A stretch of DNA of 64,000 nt from Tetraselmis striata. Taxonomy: Eukaryota; Chlorophyta; Chlorodendrophyceae; Chlorodendrales; Chlorodendraceae. The translations under genes were made by a program, and so were the position numbers. The notes below the pieces were generated by a model. That model was not told the origin of the DNA. It did not search any database and saw only the letters and a program-made list of their open reading frames with translations. Where the stretch lies: assembly GCA_006384855.1 (NCBI GenBank), contig VCJN01000341.1, positions 46,375 to 110,374 of the forward strand. Direction: 5' to 3'. Shown here piece after piece: positions 40,362 to 51,311 of this stretch; position 1 is the stretch's first letter, and each line of letters opens with the position of its first letter.

Positions 40362-43300
40362 ATGGCAGCTAGCTCCACGCTGAACCCCACAGCGGCGCCC
40401 TTTGTCCCCGGCGCCGCGGCCTTCTGGAGGCCTGCCCGCACTCCGCAGCGCTTACCTACATTTCACAGCGACTCAGTCTCAGGCGCACTCAGTTCACTGC
40501 GCTGGCACTGCAACCTCCGCGGCACCCTGGTGCCAGCGGACGCCATCACCACAGGCGTCGCTTCCTACCAGCAGGATGCGGAGTCCACCCCTGAGCAGGC
40601 TGCGTCTGTCGGCAATGGCGCAGAACCCTCAGTGTCTTTGAGCGACCTCCCAGCTGCGGTGCGCAGCCTCACTGCCTACATTGCTGCGCGGAGCCTGCCC
40701 TCAGGTCACCAGGGACAAGTCGGCAGCCCGATAACTACCCCCCCCCCCCCCCCCCCCACACACACACACAAACCTCCATCTGTCCCGCGCTGCTCTGCGG
40801 GGCCCTGCAGGTGCTGGGCATTGTGCTGTCCAATCTGCCGTGCCCCCGGGACGTGGCCTCCTGCGCGGTGGTCAGCAAGCTCTTCCACACAGTGGCCGGG
40901 AGCGCCCCGCTCACGCTCGTGTTCTCGGATGCACTGGCCACGTCGGCCAAGCCGCTGGAGTATGACACGCAGCGTGTGTCCCAGATTGCGGGCGGCATAT
41001 GCAGCGCCTTTTCAGGTGCGCCGCCGGCTGGTACAGGCAGGCGATACCTGGACCCCTCACGTGAAGCTGTCGGCATGCGGTGCGCCTTGAGCTGAGCTGC
41101 GCCGCGCGCTGCAGGAATCCGCCAGCTGGATCTGCAGTGCTGCCCGGTCACGGACGCCAACATGAGAGACATCATGACCGCGCTGCCGCGCCTGGACGAG
41201 CTCGTGCTATCAGGCTGCAGAAAGCTGTCGCCCGGCGTGACAAGCCGGATGCTGGACAGCTCCACCACCTCGGCCGGCTCCAGTGCCCCCCCCCCCCCCC
41301 CCCCAACATTCTTTCCCTTGCTTCTTGTCCTAATCTGACATAATTGCCCAGCCCAGCGCAGGCCGTGCCTGCCCGTCAATCTCAGGCCGTTGTTTACCTT
41401 GCGGCGTGCGATTGCGGCCTGCTTGCAGGCGGGCACCACCAACTGCGCACCCTTATGATGCAGCGCTGCTACCAGCTCACTGCCAGCTCCCTAGACGCAG
41501 CCCTGCAGCACAGCCAGCAGCACCGCCTCTCTTGCGTTGCGTTCAGCCACCTGTCTCTTGAGGAGTGGCCGGGGCAGGTACGGCCCCTCAGGCACCGCCC
41601 ATCCGCCCACCTTCTGTTCTTCCCATCTAGCCAACTGTTCTCCCCCTTGCTGACCGGCGTCTCTCTCTGTGCAGCTGCCTGAGGTGGCGCTGCCTGCCGC
41701 AAGCCTCGTGCCTGCCCTCCGCGGCCTCTCCATCCTAGCCCTCAACAACTGCACCAACCTGTCCACCGCCGGCCTGCAGGCATGAACACCCCCCCCCCCC
41801 CCCCCCCCCCCTCTCCCCTCTCACGGTCTCTCCCTCACCCCAGCTTGGCCTGCTTGACCCGCCGAATTGTTTGCTGCTCGGCCAACGCCGCTGACGTTTG
41901 TGGTTTCCGTGCAGGCGCTGGCTCGCATGTGCCCCGCGCTCCGCTACCTGCTGCTTGGAGGCTCCAACCTTGTGAGATCCGGCGAGGGCTCACCCGGCCC
42001 CCTGCGCGCCGCCATCAGCGCCGCCGCCTGCGCGGCCGCCCAGCCGGCACCGGAGTCGTCTGGGTCACCGTTGGAGCGTAACGCCCTGAGAGGCACTGCG
42101 CAGATCTCCGCGGAGGTGGCGACGGAGCTGCTGAGCGCCATCGCCGGCCTGCCCTGCCTGGAGGTGCTGGAGCTTACGTTCTTCCGGCCCGAGCACATCA
42201 CGCTGTGCCAGCGCCTGCTGCCACAGTTTTGCCCGGGCCGAGCCGTGGCGTTGCTGGATTTCTGCAGCCCATCGTTCCCCGGCCACGTCGCCATGCTGCC
42301 GCTGGATGGTCGCACCAGCGCCGCGCGGGACCTGCGGCTCGCGCTCGGCGCCGCGGCCAACTGCTCCAACCCCGTCCGCCAGTCCCCGCTCCACGTTGCC
42401 AGCGAGCTGAGCGCCCTGGCCAGCGCGCAGCTGCTGCTGGACCTCGGCGCCGCGGTGGACGCCAAGGACCGCAGCATCTCTACGCCACTGTTCCGCGCGT
42501 GCGAGGCAGGCCACCACCACATGGCCCGGCTGCTGCTCGACGCGGGCGCGGACCCCGGGATCAGCAACTCCAGCGGGGAGTCTCCGCTCTACATTGCGTG
42601 CCTGCGTGGCCACCTCCGCAGCGTGAAGGCGCTTCTGTCCCACTTCAGGAGGGGCGGCATTGCGTGGGAGGTAACCGCGCCATGATGGCTCCCCCAGTCG
42701 CCCTGCACGGCTTGTAAAGAGGCGACTGTGGGTTGACCGCTCCATCCGTGCGTTGGCTGTGCTTGAAGGTGACTGTGGTGCTGTGCTCCAGAGCGGCGAC
42801 CTGTATTCCGACGGCTGGACACCACTAATGGCCGCGACTGTTGGCAACCACCTCCCCATCGTCCTTGAGCTGATCCGTGCGGCAGGTGACGCCGTGCATG
42901 CAGGCCCGCCTACGCTCCCGCTACCACTGTATTGGTGTGCACACCATACCTGCACCCCGGTCGCCGCTCCGAACTGACAGTTCCCTGCCTCTCACCGCCA
43001 ACTCGGGCAGGCCCTCTCTCGATGCACATGATCTCTGCCACCAACCGTTACGGCCAGACGGCGCTTCACCTGGCAGCGCGGCGCGGGTCGCTGCCGTTTC
43101 TGCAGCTGATGCTGGAGGTGCGTGCTGGCATGTCTGACCTGGCGGCTACCAGCGCACCCTCTGCGCACACCCTCGCTTCCGTGCAGCGCCTGGCGGGAAT
43201 ACACTCGCATTGTGCCTGCCTATCTGGCTGTGCAGGCCGGCGGCGTGATGTTTGCCTCAGCGCCGGACTGCTCCGGACACCGAGCTGCAGACGTCGCAGG

Positions 43301-43478
43301 TGATTCCCCACCTCATCCCATTGCGCCTTGGCTCGACCCCAGCATTCCTTCCACGAGGAAGGCGGCTGCCGGTGTGGCCGCGCCTAATATACCAACACCA
43401 CAATGCGTCCTTGCAGGCCAGCATGGGCATCCCGGCGCTCGCAAGATGCTGCTTCAAGCGCAGCGATGCGCGGCATAG
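40362..43478 (+). CDS. PAM2 / F-box-like / LRR / ankyrin-repeat protein, about ten exons
   Basis: ATG 40362 follows a purine-poor leader and starts MAASSTLNPTAAPFVPGAA, which contains a PAM2 motif (LNPTAAPFVP; consensus LN-x-x-A-x-x-F-x-P) that binds the MLLE domain of poly(A)-binding protein. Exon 2 (40811 to about 41014) reads VLGIVLSNLPCPRDVASCAVVSKLFHTVA, an F-box-like helix set. LRR exons follow: GIRQLDLQCCPVTDANMRDI (41115), LRTLMMQRCYQLTASSLDAA (41428), LRGLSILALNNCTNLSTAGL (41673) and MCPALRYLLLGGSNL (41915). Ankyrin repeats start near 42380: SPLHVASELSALASAQLLLD, TPLFRACEAGHHHMARLLLD, SPLYIACLRGHLRSVKALL, later TPLMAATVGNHLPIVLELI and TALHLAARRGSLPFLQLML, ending MLLQAQRCAA at TAG 43476-43478. 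Likely a ubiquitin-ligase adaptor acting on a PABP-linked target; that role is inference. The exon 1-2 junction is uncertain; one GC donor at 41779. Confidence 0.75.
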
Positions 43479-43828
43479 ACCGACCCCCCTCCCCCCCGCC
43501 CCCCCTCCCTCCCCCCCACACACTTTCATGCACTGCCATGCCAACACTGCCAAACCCGACCATGCCCCTCGAGCTACTGGATGGATAGGATGGTGATTGT
43601 TGCAGCTGCTGGCCGCAGCCCATGTTGGTGGTAATGATATCCCCACGCGGGTGGCGCCATGCTGCCATGAGCTAGATTATGGCCAGTCGCAGGTAGGGGC
43701 ACCAGTCATAGTGCCTCCGGGAAGAGGCAACAGGGGCTCCAGTCAGCAGCGGAGAGTTCTGTGATGGCATATGAAGGGAAATTCCCTCTCCCCCCGGGGA
43801 TCGGGTGCTGTGAACGTGTCAGCGCCGC

Positions 43829-44835
43829 TCACTTGTTGGTCTCAGCCTTGATGTCGTCCCATTTCTTGCCCATCAATGGCTGCACCTTGCCGCCGAAAAT
43901 GTTGCCGGTCGGGCCCGGCCACTCGTAGTCGTCGCCGAGGCTGTAGCCGTAGTCGCTCTGAGTCTCCACCACGCAGTCGGTGACCGGACGGGTCATGCAT
44001 GTGAGGACCATCCCGTTTTTGATCTCCGTGGGCGTCATGGTGAACTCCAGGTCGGAAATCTGCACAACAGCCGGGGAGCGCATCACACGCACAGTGTTGC
44101 AATTTGCCATAAGTGAACAGGATCACCCAGGCGCTGGTCAGACTGGAACTTAGCTGCCTTCCCCAGAGCAAGTTTATTGGAGCTGCTCACATCACTTGCG
44201 TCGTACTCTCCCGTAATAGCCTTTCCGACACAAGCCCTGCGGAGTGTTGTCGAGGCAAACGCGCAAGTCAGCAGCTCAGCGGACGAACTGATGCTGCCAC
44301 CAGCGCCATGCATCATTGCCCAGACTGAGGCAGCCCGCAAATATGCCCATGCGACACAGATGTTGGCAGGGCAGGCAGAGATTGCACTGAATGTTGATGC
44401 CATGGAAAAGGGAGCGCTGCACATACCCGCAGATTCCGCCGCGGCACGAGTACGGCAACTCAAGCCCGGCCGCAATGCCGGCGTCCAGCATGTATGTGTC
44501 CTGCATGATTATGGACATGCGGCGCGGTTGAGTGCAACAGTACTGCTGCATCCCTTCCTGCGGGTCTGTCTGCTGTGGGGCGAGGGTGACACGGGCCGCC
44601 TCACCAGCGGGCAGTCAAGCGTGAACTCCTGCCCTCCCTTCCCGAGAAACGTAACCTTGACGGTTCCCTCCAGGCCGGACACGTCCTTCTTCTGGTTGAC
44701 CATGTCCTTGCACAGCTTGTCCTGCGCGCGGGCCACCACCGCCGCGCCGCGCTTGGCGGGGCCCTTCAGCCCGGTGCGCCGGGGCGCCGGCTGGCCGCCG
44801 AGGGCCACCGTGATGCTCCGCAGAGACGCAGCCAT
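43829..44835 (-). CDS. Chloroplast 2Fe-2S ferredoxin (plant type) with C-terminal extension, four exons
   Basis: Exons 44835-44605, 44500-44427, 44236-44191 and 44059-43829 give 193 residues with GT-AG introns and one open frame. Residues 1 to about 38 (RSITVALGGQPAPRRTGLKG, KRGAAVV) look like a stroma transit peptide. The core reads VKVTFLGKGGQEFTLDCP, DTYMLDAGIAAGLELPYSCR, then GGICGACVGKAITGEYDAS and MVLTCMTRPVTDCVVETQ, providing the four cluster cysteines in the pattern C-x4-C-x2-C-x(about 29)-C. It carries electrons from photosystem I or NADPH to plastid enzymes. After the normal end there are about 45 more residues (SDYGYSLGDDYEWPGPTGNI and onward), not found in photosynthetic PetF; this argues for a special isoform. 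Divergent from the L1-domain gene across a 728-bp spacer. Confidence 0.92.
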
Positions 44836-45563
44836 CGTGGGAAAGGTAGCGCGAGAGTTAAGCTTGAAGGGTCAGATCGAGGCGTGCAGGTACGGGAGGG
44901 ATAGAGAGGAGCGGACGGAATGTCTTGTCGCCGAGGTATCTCACTTTTGTCAGCGGTTTCTCGCTGCGTGCCGGCTGCCGCCGCTTCGCTCACGAGAGCG
45001 GCGGCACGAGACCAGCGTGGTGCACAGCCTGTCAAGTGAACTTTTTGGTTACAGGGAGAGCGTCCGGAGAATGCACGCAAAGACGGAGAATGCACAGCCT
45101 GTCAAGTACTCTAAATTCTGACCATAACAACGAACACAATCCGACCTGATATTTCCGGCAGATCTCCACGCTGGTATCCACCGCGGACCAAAGTTCAGTA
45201 GTTTGTATCACAATATACTGCATATCTCGAGATAATAAGATCACCTGGCGTCATGCCTCGCAGGGCTTGCACAGGGAAAGGAAACCTTGAAACCCTATGC
45301 TCTCAGCTTGCACGCCGCCGCCGCCGACGCCGCCCGCCGCGACAAACGACGACGACACGGCGCGAACCGCCGACGGCCGCCGCCACTCACCACTCCAGCC
45401 GACGCAAGCTGAACGACGCACACGCACCACGAGTAAGGCACTCAAGTAACTGAGCGCCGTCTAGAGCTTTAGTCCCACCGCAGCCCGCACCTGCCCGACA
45501 TCTGTCCGGCGACGGCGCTCTGTCGGCGCGGCGGCTGTCGAGTGGCTGTGTAGAACCGCACAG
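44836..45563. promoter_or_regulatory. Divergent spacer between ferredoxin and L1-domain genes
   Basis: Must hold both 5' flanks. A 17-bp direct repeat, tgcacagcctgtcaagt, occurs at 45021-45037 and 45091-45107, and ggagaatgcac occurs twice between 45066 and 45098. Whether these are binding sites is unknown. The right half has CG-rich purine/pyrimidine asymmetry (gccgccgccgacgccgcc). Confidence 0.45.
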
Positions 45564-47103
45564 GATGGGCGGCCGCAAGCCGAGCAGCAAGCAGGGGCAC
45601 GCTGGACGTGGCGCAGGTCACGAAAGCGGTCGAGGCGCTGGCCAAGTTCACGGGCAAGCAGAAGGACGCGTCCGCGGGGCTGCTGGATGAGGAGGACGAG
45701 CTGGTGTACCTCATCATCTCGCTCCGCACGACGCCGGCGGTCAACCGGAAGGACAAACCTGTGCGGCTGTGCGTGCCCACCCACCTACCCACCCGCCCGC
45801 CCGCCCTAGGAACCAGCCGCGCGCGGGCCCAGCACGCCCAGTGCCTTTCGCCACAGAGGCTGCTAATCGCCGGAATGTCCCCCATCTAGCGGCCTAGCAG
45901 GGTGTGAGGAGACTGTATAGGGCGCCCCGGAGGCTCATGCCTATATGGCATGCGGGAGAAGGGTGGAATGTGGAGTGGGTGTGGGGGAGCCGCGCCCTTA
46001 CTGCATCAAGCAGCGAGCTGTTGTAGAGCGATTGTACTCGTAATTTGTTGAAATGGGGGCTGCTACAGGTAGGCGTAGACTGGGAACATGGCGCTGCAGA
46101 TAGCAGCTGGCAGCGCCCCGTCGCGGCGTTGGGCCATCGGTGCATATTGTTGGCACGAGGCTCTGACATCCTGCGGCGCTCGGCTGTCTCCGCAGGGATC
46201 TGCCGCACTCCCTGTGGAAGGACGAGGACCCGGAGGTGTGCTTGATTGTGAAGGACCGGGACGGCGAGGGCCAGAAGGCCGCGAAGAAGCGCCTGGCGGA
46301 GGTGCGGCGCGCCCCAGGAAACCGTGTCTGTGTGTACCTGCGACATGGCATGCGGTCACTCGCCGGCGGTGCTGATGCGGGCGGGCGGGGCTGCGCTGCG
46401 CGGCGCAGGAGAAGAAGGCGGGCGTGACCAAGGTGATCGGGCTGTCCAAACTGAAGACCAAGTATGAGCCGCACGAGGCGAAGCGCGCGCTGTGCAACCA
46501 GTACGACCTCTTCCTCGCCGACGACCGCATCCTGCCGTCGCTGCCCAAGTACCTGGGTACGGCGACGCCCGCTCCTGCCTGACACGAGCCCGTCCTTAAG
46601 GAGGGGCATGCCGGCGCAGCGGAGCACACCGGCTGTTGCGGGCCGCTGAGCTGCGCTGCCGTGGCGCCGCAGGCAAGTCTTTCTTCAAGAAGAAGAAGCA
46701 GCCGATCCCAGTGAACCTGGCCACCAAGGACTGGTCCGCGCAGGTGGAGAAGGCGCTGGGCGCCACGTACATGTTCAACAGCGGCGGGTCGTGCCTCAAC
46801 ATCAAGTGCGCCCTGCGCCCATGTGACCGCATGCTGTGGCTCAAAGGCACCCGGGGAGGGGGGGGGGGGGAGGGGGGGGGCTGACCCCCTGCTGCTGCCC
46901 GCCACCGCCATGCCGGCAGGGTGGCGAGGACGTCTTTTGCGACGGAGGAGGCGGTGGAGAACATCCTGGCGGTGGTGGGCGCGGCCGCGGAGAAGGTCCC
47001 CAAAAAGTGGCCCAACATCCAGTCGCTGTACCTCAAAACTTCCGAGTCGGCGTCGCTGCCGATAATGCAGAGCTTGCCGGGGGAGCCCATGAAGATCCAG
47101 TGA
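45564..47103 (+). CDS. Ribosomal L1 domain-containing protein (RSL1D1/Utp30/Cic1 type), five exons
   Basis: Nucleolar proteins of this family take part in large- and small-subunit rRNA processing. Exon 1 from ATG 45564 reads MGGRKPSSKQG, then after a one-base surplus in the run caggggcac the frame continues TLDVAQVTKAVEALAKFTGK and EDELVYLIISLRTTP. Exon 2 (about 46196): DLPHSLWKDEDPEVCLIVKD, the L1-type PHSL block. Exon 3: VTKVIGLSKLKTKYEPHEAK, NQYDLFLADDRILPSLPKYL. Exon 4: KSFFKKKKQPIPVNL and KALGATYMFNSGGSCLNI. Exon 5 (from 46920): TSFATEEAVENILAVVGAAA, IQSLYLKTSESASLPIMQSL, stop 47101-47103. These are the conserved blocks of the L1 fold in order. The basic C-terminal tail of animal RSL1D1 is missing. 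The exon 1 frame problem may be a sequencing indel. Confidence 0.85.
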
Positions 47104-48104
47104 TAGGTGCGGGTGCGGAGCGGCCCGTGGGACGACTTGAAAGACACGACCAGTATCGATGCGGCCGCCCTGCTGTGACCCATCACTGCTCTGCCGCATG
47201 GCTGGCGCCCGTCGCTCACCCACGCGGCGCTGGCGCCGTGTAGGGCGCCACCGGGGCATTGGGCGGGACAATGGAAGGGGGAGGGGGGGCAAGCCCTTGA
47301 TCTGCTACTCCGGGGCATGGCGCCCGGCGCCCTGTGGGCCGGTAGTTTAGCGCCGCTGCCATTCCCTTGAGCAGTGTCCCTCCCCCCTTCTTCTTCCCAG
47401 CGTAAATGACGTCGACAGTTAAACATTTGCGCCATCTGTTCAAGTGATTCACCAGCAGCGCAGCAGCGGTCTTTGTTATTCTGCGCCCGTTAAGCGGCAG
47501 TATCCCATCTTATGGGTGCGCAGCAGCAGAGAATTGCAGCATGGAGTTTGAGGGCACCTGCCGCGTGTTCATTGTGACTGGAGTGCGGGGTGGCTGCGAA
47601 CCTTGTGGCGTGCCCGCTCAAGCATCCAGTTCGTGATGAGGAAGGATGTCGGTAAAACGCGGGCGGCGGCATGGGTGCTGGTGGAAGATGACCGGGGCGG
47701 CAGAGCGGTGGTGATCATTCCACTGTGAGACGGGAGGGCTGCCAGCTGCCAGTAGAGGTGAGCTCACAAGAGGTTGGGGGGGGGGGGGGGGTGTTGTGGC
47801 GCAGTGCGCGTTGTGTATATATGTTATCAAATATGCTGCGCGTTTCAATGGCTGCCGCATAGTTGTGATGGACGAGATGGGCAGGGGGGCTACAGGAGAC
47901 GAGAGTCGCCATGTGTGGGTTCCACTGCCTCTAGGTATTTAAAAACGAGGGCCCTTCAACGCCAGAAACAAAGCCCACAACTAAACGTGTGCTACTATGT
48001 CTGGAACGCCTTCCAGGAATACTACAAATAACCATATGTTAGATTAGGATTCCGAGCGCCTTACCATGCCCAAGCGCCGCTTTATACAAGAGACTCGCTC
48101 TACC
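47104..48104. other. Intergenic, nothing recognised
   Basis: 3' flank of the L1-domain gene, then AT-richer sequence with a poly(G) run near 47778-47791. No ORF with motifs. Confidence 0.5.
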
Positions 48105-48399
48105 GCGAGGACGCTACTGGTGTGAATTACAAAAAGGGCAGTAACAAATCCACCTACTACTGCTAAAAGTAGTACTAAAAATCAACACAGCAAGCCGCCT
48201 AAAAGCGGCCCGCATCTCGCATGAGGCGGGATGGATGAGTGATGTGCACACGGTTCAGAGTCCAGGCCACGCGTGCACGTGTGTGTGTGGGTGATCCCCG
48301 GACGTGCTGTGCAACTTCGGCAATGGGATGGCGCACGAATCTGCGCCGTCTGATGAGGCAGCGAGCACGCTCTCCAGCCGCCACTAAGCTCAGGATCCC

Positions 48400-48960
48400 G
48401 AGCAAATCTCTTGCGAGTAAGGCTCCCTGGGGAGCACGCGCGGTGCACCAAGTGCCCCGCGTTGAGAGGGCACTCGGATCCGCAGCCAAGCATGCGACAC
48501 CGCGCACAATGCGGCGCACTCCCTTGCTGACCTCACCCACTGTGCCGAAGACCATGCCCGTGTACTCCGACATATCCAGGATTTCTCGAAGAGGGCCCTT
48601 GTGTCCGGGCTCCGTGTTGTGCCACACCGCATCCCGCACTGCCAACCCCCGTTGTATGTCGCCCAAAAGGGAGCGCTCAAAACGATCCACAGCCGTAGCC
48701 TGGGGCACCGCACTATACTTGACTCCGTACCGCATAGTCTTGAACTCCAGCAACGTGGACTTCAAGCTCCGGCGATCATAGCTCCCGGTCACGACGTTGA
48801 ACGCCGGGAGGGTGAGCTCTGCGTCCGGCACCATGTCCTCGAGTTCATCCCTGGGTACGGTGTTGCCGAGAGGCACTGCCGGCTAGAACAAGTCATCCAC
48901 CTCCCGGCGTACAGCGATATCTAGGTCGCGAACAAAGTGATCGCGGAAGGCGTCTGCGAT
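48400..48960 (-). pseudogene. PD-(D/E)XK (restriction-like) endonuclease domain of the LINE fragment
   Basis: Reads HDAIADAFRDHFVRDLDIA, then after a stop at about 48882 RDELEDMVPDAELTLPAF, STLLEFKTMRYGVKYSAV, AVDRFERSLLGDIQRGLAV, GHKGPLREILDMSEYTGMVF and GEVSKGVRRIVRGVA. The pair P-D (about 48828) and E-F-K (48747-48739) has the spacing of the PD-(D/E)XK metal site used by restriction-like endonucleases of some LINEs to nick target DNA. The best preserved part runs from 48828 to 48480. Assignment is from the motif pair and position after the RT. Confidence 0.55.
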
Positions 48961-48999
48961 AGCGTCGTGCTGTACACGGCCAGTGGGCGTCTCCAGATG

Positions 49000-50400
49000 C
49001 CGGGAGGTTCATGAGCGCGTCGCCGTATAGGTCAACAGTGACGGGGTTGTGCTCTGTCGAGGGCGGAATGACCTGGCTCCCAACCACCGGGGCCAAGCAC
49101 GGGCTAGGCAGAAAGAAGTACCCGCCAGCGACCTCCCGTAGCTCATGCGGAGGCATGACAGCTGATTGGGATGGCCACCGTCCACATGCGCGACGCCGCA
49201 TCGAGCTGGTTGAACAAGATCCGTTCTGTACATGTGACAGGGAGAGCGCACACCTCATTTCGAAGCCGAGAGTTGTTGGCCTGGTCCAGAAATGCCGTCA
49301 GCACCATTTGCGAGCCCGACGCAGCCTCCGCCTCCCGCTCATCACGCACGCATCTGCGTCACCGAGGTGGCCAGCAGTAGCCGCTTGGGGGCGGCCCCAC
49401 GCCTCGCGCACCGCCGCGGCGTAGCTGCCGGATCCACGAGCACCGTTGAGGAAGTGGTCATACCGGCGGGCGGAACGAAGAAGTTGTGTTGAAGCTGCCT
49501 TGGCCAAGTACGGACCCAAGCTGTGGGTCAAAGAAACCAGGGGTGGGGGTGTTGGTGTCGGATTTCCTAATTAGGAACCTCGGGAGGATGTCGTTCATGT
49601 AGCCCAGAAAGGCGGCATCACGAACGGGAGCCATGCGGCGGATGCCAGTACCCTTTGACCGAGAGGGGAGGTGAAGCCTGCTGCACGCCCTGGCCACTGC
49701 ATCCTCGCTCAAGGTAGCCGCCTCTGCTGCCATGGGGTTGGGGTCGTGCAAAAGCTCCGCCAGGAAATCGGTGACCACCGGATTGGTGTCGGTGCTGCCG
49801 TACGTGGAGGGATCAAAAGAGACTCCTAGAACCCGCTCGACCGCCGCGAGGACGGTGGCATCCACCGCCTCCACAAAGGCCTCAACCTCGGACGGGAGGC
49901 AGTTGCGGAGCCAATACCCCGCCTTATGCTGCATGCAATGCTTGAGCAAGACCCATGCGTGGTGATGCAGGGCATGGGTGTACCGACGGCTGGGCTTGTC
50001 AGATAAGAGCTTGCTCATGCTAGCATCCACCTCCTTAGGTAGCTCCTCCGCCTTGCCGCGCATGTACGCCTGTACATACTCTGGCGATCCGAGCGGCACG
50101 TTGAGAACCGGGATGCCGTGATGGCCATCTAGCTCGGGCCACTCGATATCGGCCGGAGCCTCACGCCGCGCAGCCTCCATGTCTGCGATGCACACGTGCA
50201 TCTTGTCGAAGCGCACCTCAAGCCCCACGGACGCCTTGATGGAAGGCATGAAGAGCCGGCCAAACGTGCTCTGGGGGGGGGCACCAAAAATCCATCGTCG
50301 GCGTTGAAGCGCGCCGCCCCGTTACTCCGTTAGAGACCTCCAACGTGTTGTCACACTTCTGCACCTCGAGGTGATTCGCGACGCAGAAGGAAGTCGTGGC
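49000..50400 (-). pseudogene. LINE RT C-terminal region, broken
   Basis: The longest open stretch (50249-49458) reads ASVGLEVRFDKMHVCIADME, GIPVLNVPLGSPEYVQAYM, HHAWVLLKHCMQHKAGYWLR, VDATVLAAVERVLGV and GTGIRRMAPVRDAAFLGYM. In RTs of this lineage the G-x-P-x-G-s-x-e-(Y/F)-V block, the C-x-x-x-x-x-x-Y-x-x-R block and the G-G/T-G-I/L-R block follow the catalytic core in this order. The core itself (with the DD box) is missing. A further stretch at about 49350-49150 (LTAFLDQANNSRLRNEV, FNQLDAASRMWTVAIP) continues the polyprotein. Confidence 0.6.
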
Positions 50401-50483
50401 CAACTACGGTGCGCCATGAGGACACTACTCGTACTAGTGTGAATTACAAAAAGGCGAGTAACCAATCCACCTCTAAAAGTAGC

Positions 50484-50858
50484 AAACTTTCCCTCTGAAT
50501 GGCCGTTCCACAATTTCGTCACCGCTAATCCGTTCGCGGTGCTCGCCCCTCTGGATGACCCACGTGCTGTAGACGGCGGGCCCTCGGGAGAGGGAATCCC
50601 TAGACACCGGCGCCCACCAATTTATCCAGGCAGTGTGGCCGGCGGCGCGCGGGGTAGGGGCTGTTACCAAGCCCATGCGTCGTGGCCTATGGCCGCCGCT
50701 GCAACGGTCTATCCTAGGTGTGATTAATCGTCGGCGCATGGCCTTTATGGCGTGCCGGGGGACTAGAGGCCCTCGGGATTCGGACACTAGTACGTAATAA
50801 TAATCGCCGCCGCCAAAGGGAGCGGGTCGTGCAAAAAACGGTTTAGGATTTTAATAAG
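50484..50858. other. Spacer between LINE remnants
   Basis: A minus-strand open stretch (50473-50787) reads VYSTWVIQRGEHRERISGDE and onward, with no recognised family. An A-run (caaaaaacgg, 50831) may be the 3' end of one of the neighbouring LINE copies. Confidence 0.35.
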
Positions 50859-51298
50859 GGTGGTGGGAGACAGGAGTTCTAGAAGTGGGCGCGCTCTCTC
50901 CGTAAGGGGCAAGGTTCATTCGAGGGCGCGAACGCCCAGGCCAGTACGCGATCCGGTATCGGGGTTACTTCACACCGAACCGGACAAAATCAATGCGTGC
51001 TGGGCGCGGCACTATCGTGAGCTGCTGCGTGACCCCCACTCCTAGCACAACGGGTTGCGATATACCGTGCGGCGTGGGAACACTACCGCCACGGTATATC
51101 GCCACCCATTGCCCCCGCACTGAACGAGATTAAAGGGCCTAGGGCAGGGAAGAATCAGTCAAGGCTGATGTTTGGCGTTAAACTAAAAATAATGCCAAGG
51201 GGCAGTACTGCGGAGGCTGTAAAATTGGCTATATACATGTACCCCCCGAATAGCCATAATTTTGGCAAGGCATTGTTGGCCTTACGTAACGGGATATG

Positions 51299-51311
51299 GA
51301 CTAAGAACTAC
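51299..51311. repeat. Target-site duplication, left copy
   Basis: gactaagaactac, belongs to the old LINE; pairs with 52632-52644. Confidence 0.85.

Larger units (their letters stand above)
48105..50483 (-). mobile_element. 5'-truncated LINE fragment with PD-(D/E)XK nuclease domain, flanked by similar ends
   Basis: On the minus strand the segment begins inside an RT C-terminal (thumb and connector) region and ends after a nuclease domain. A block of about 60 bp (tgtgaattacaaaaagg... aatccacct... ctaaaagtag) occurs at both ends in the same orientation (48121-48178 and 50439-50483, with weaker similarity up to 48105 and 50418). Either two head-to-tail copies are joined with the second truncated, or the block flanks a composite unit. 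Coding parts are broken by several stops and shifts. Confidence 0.65.
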
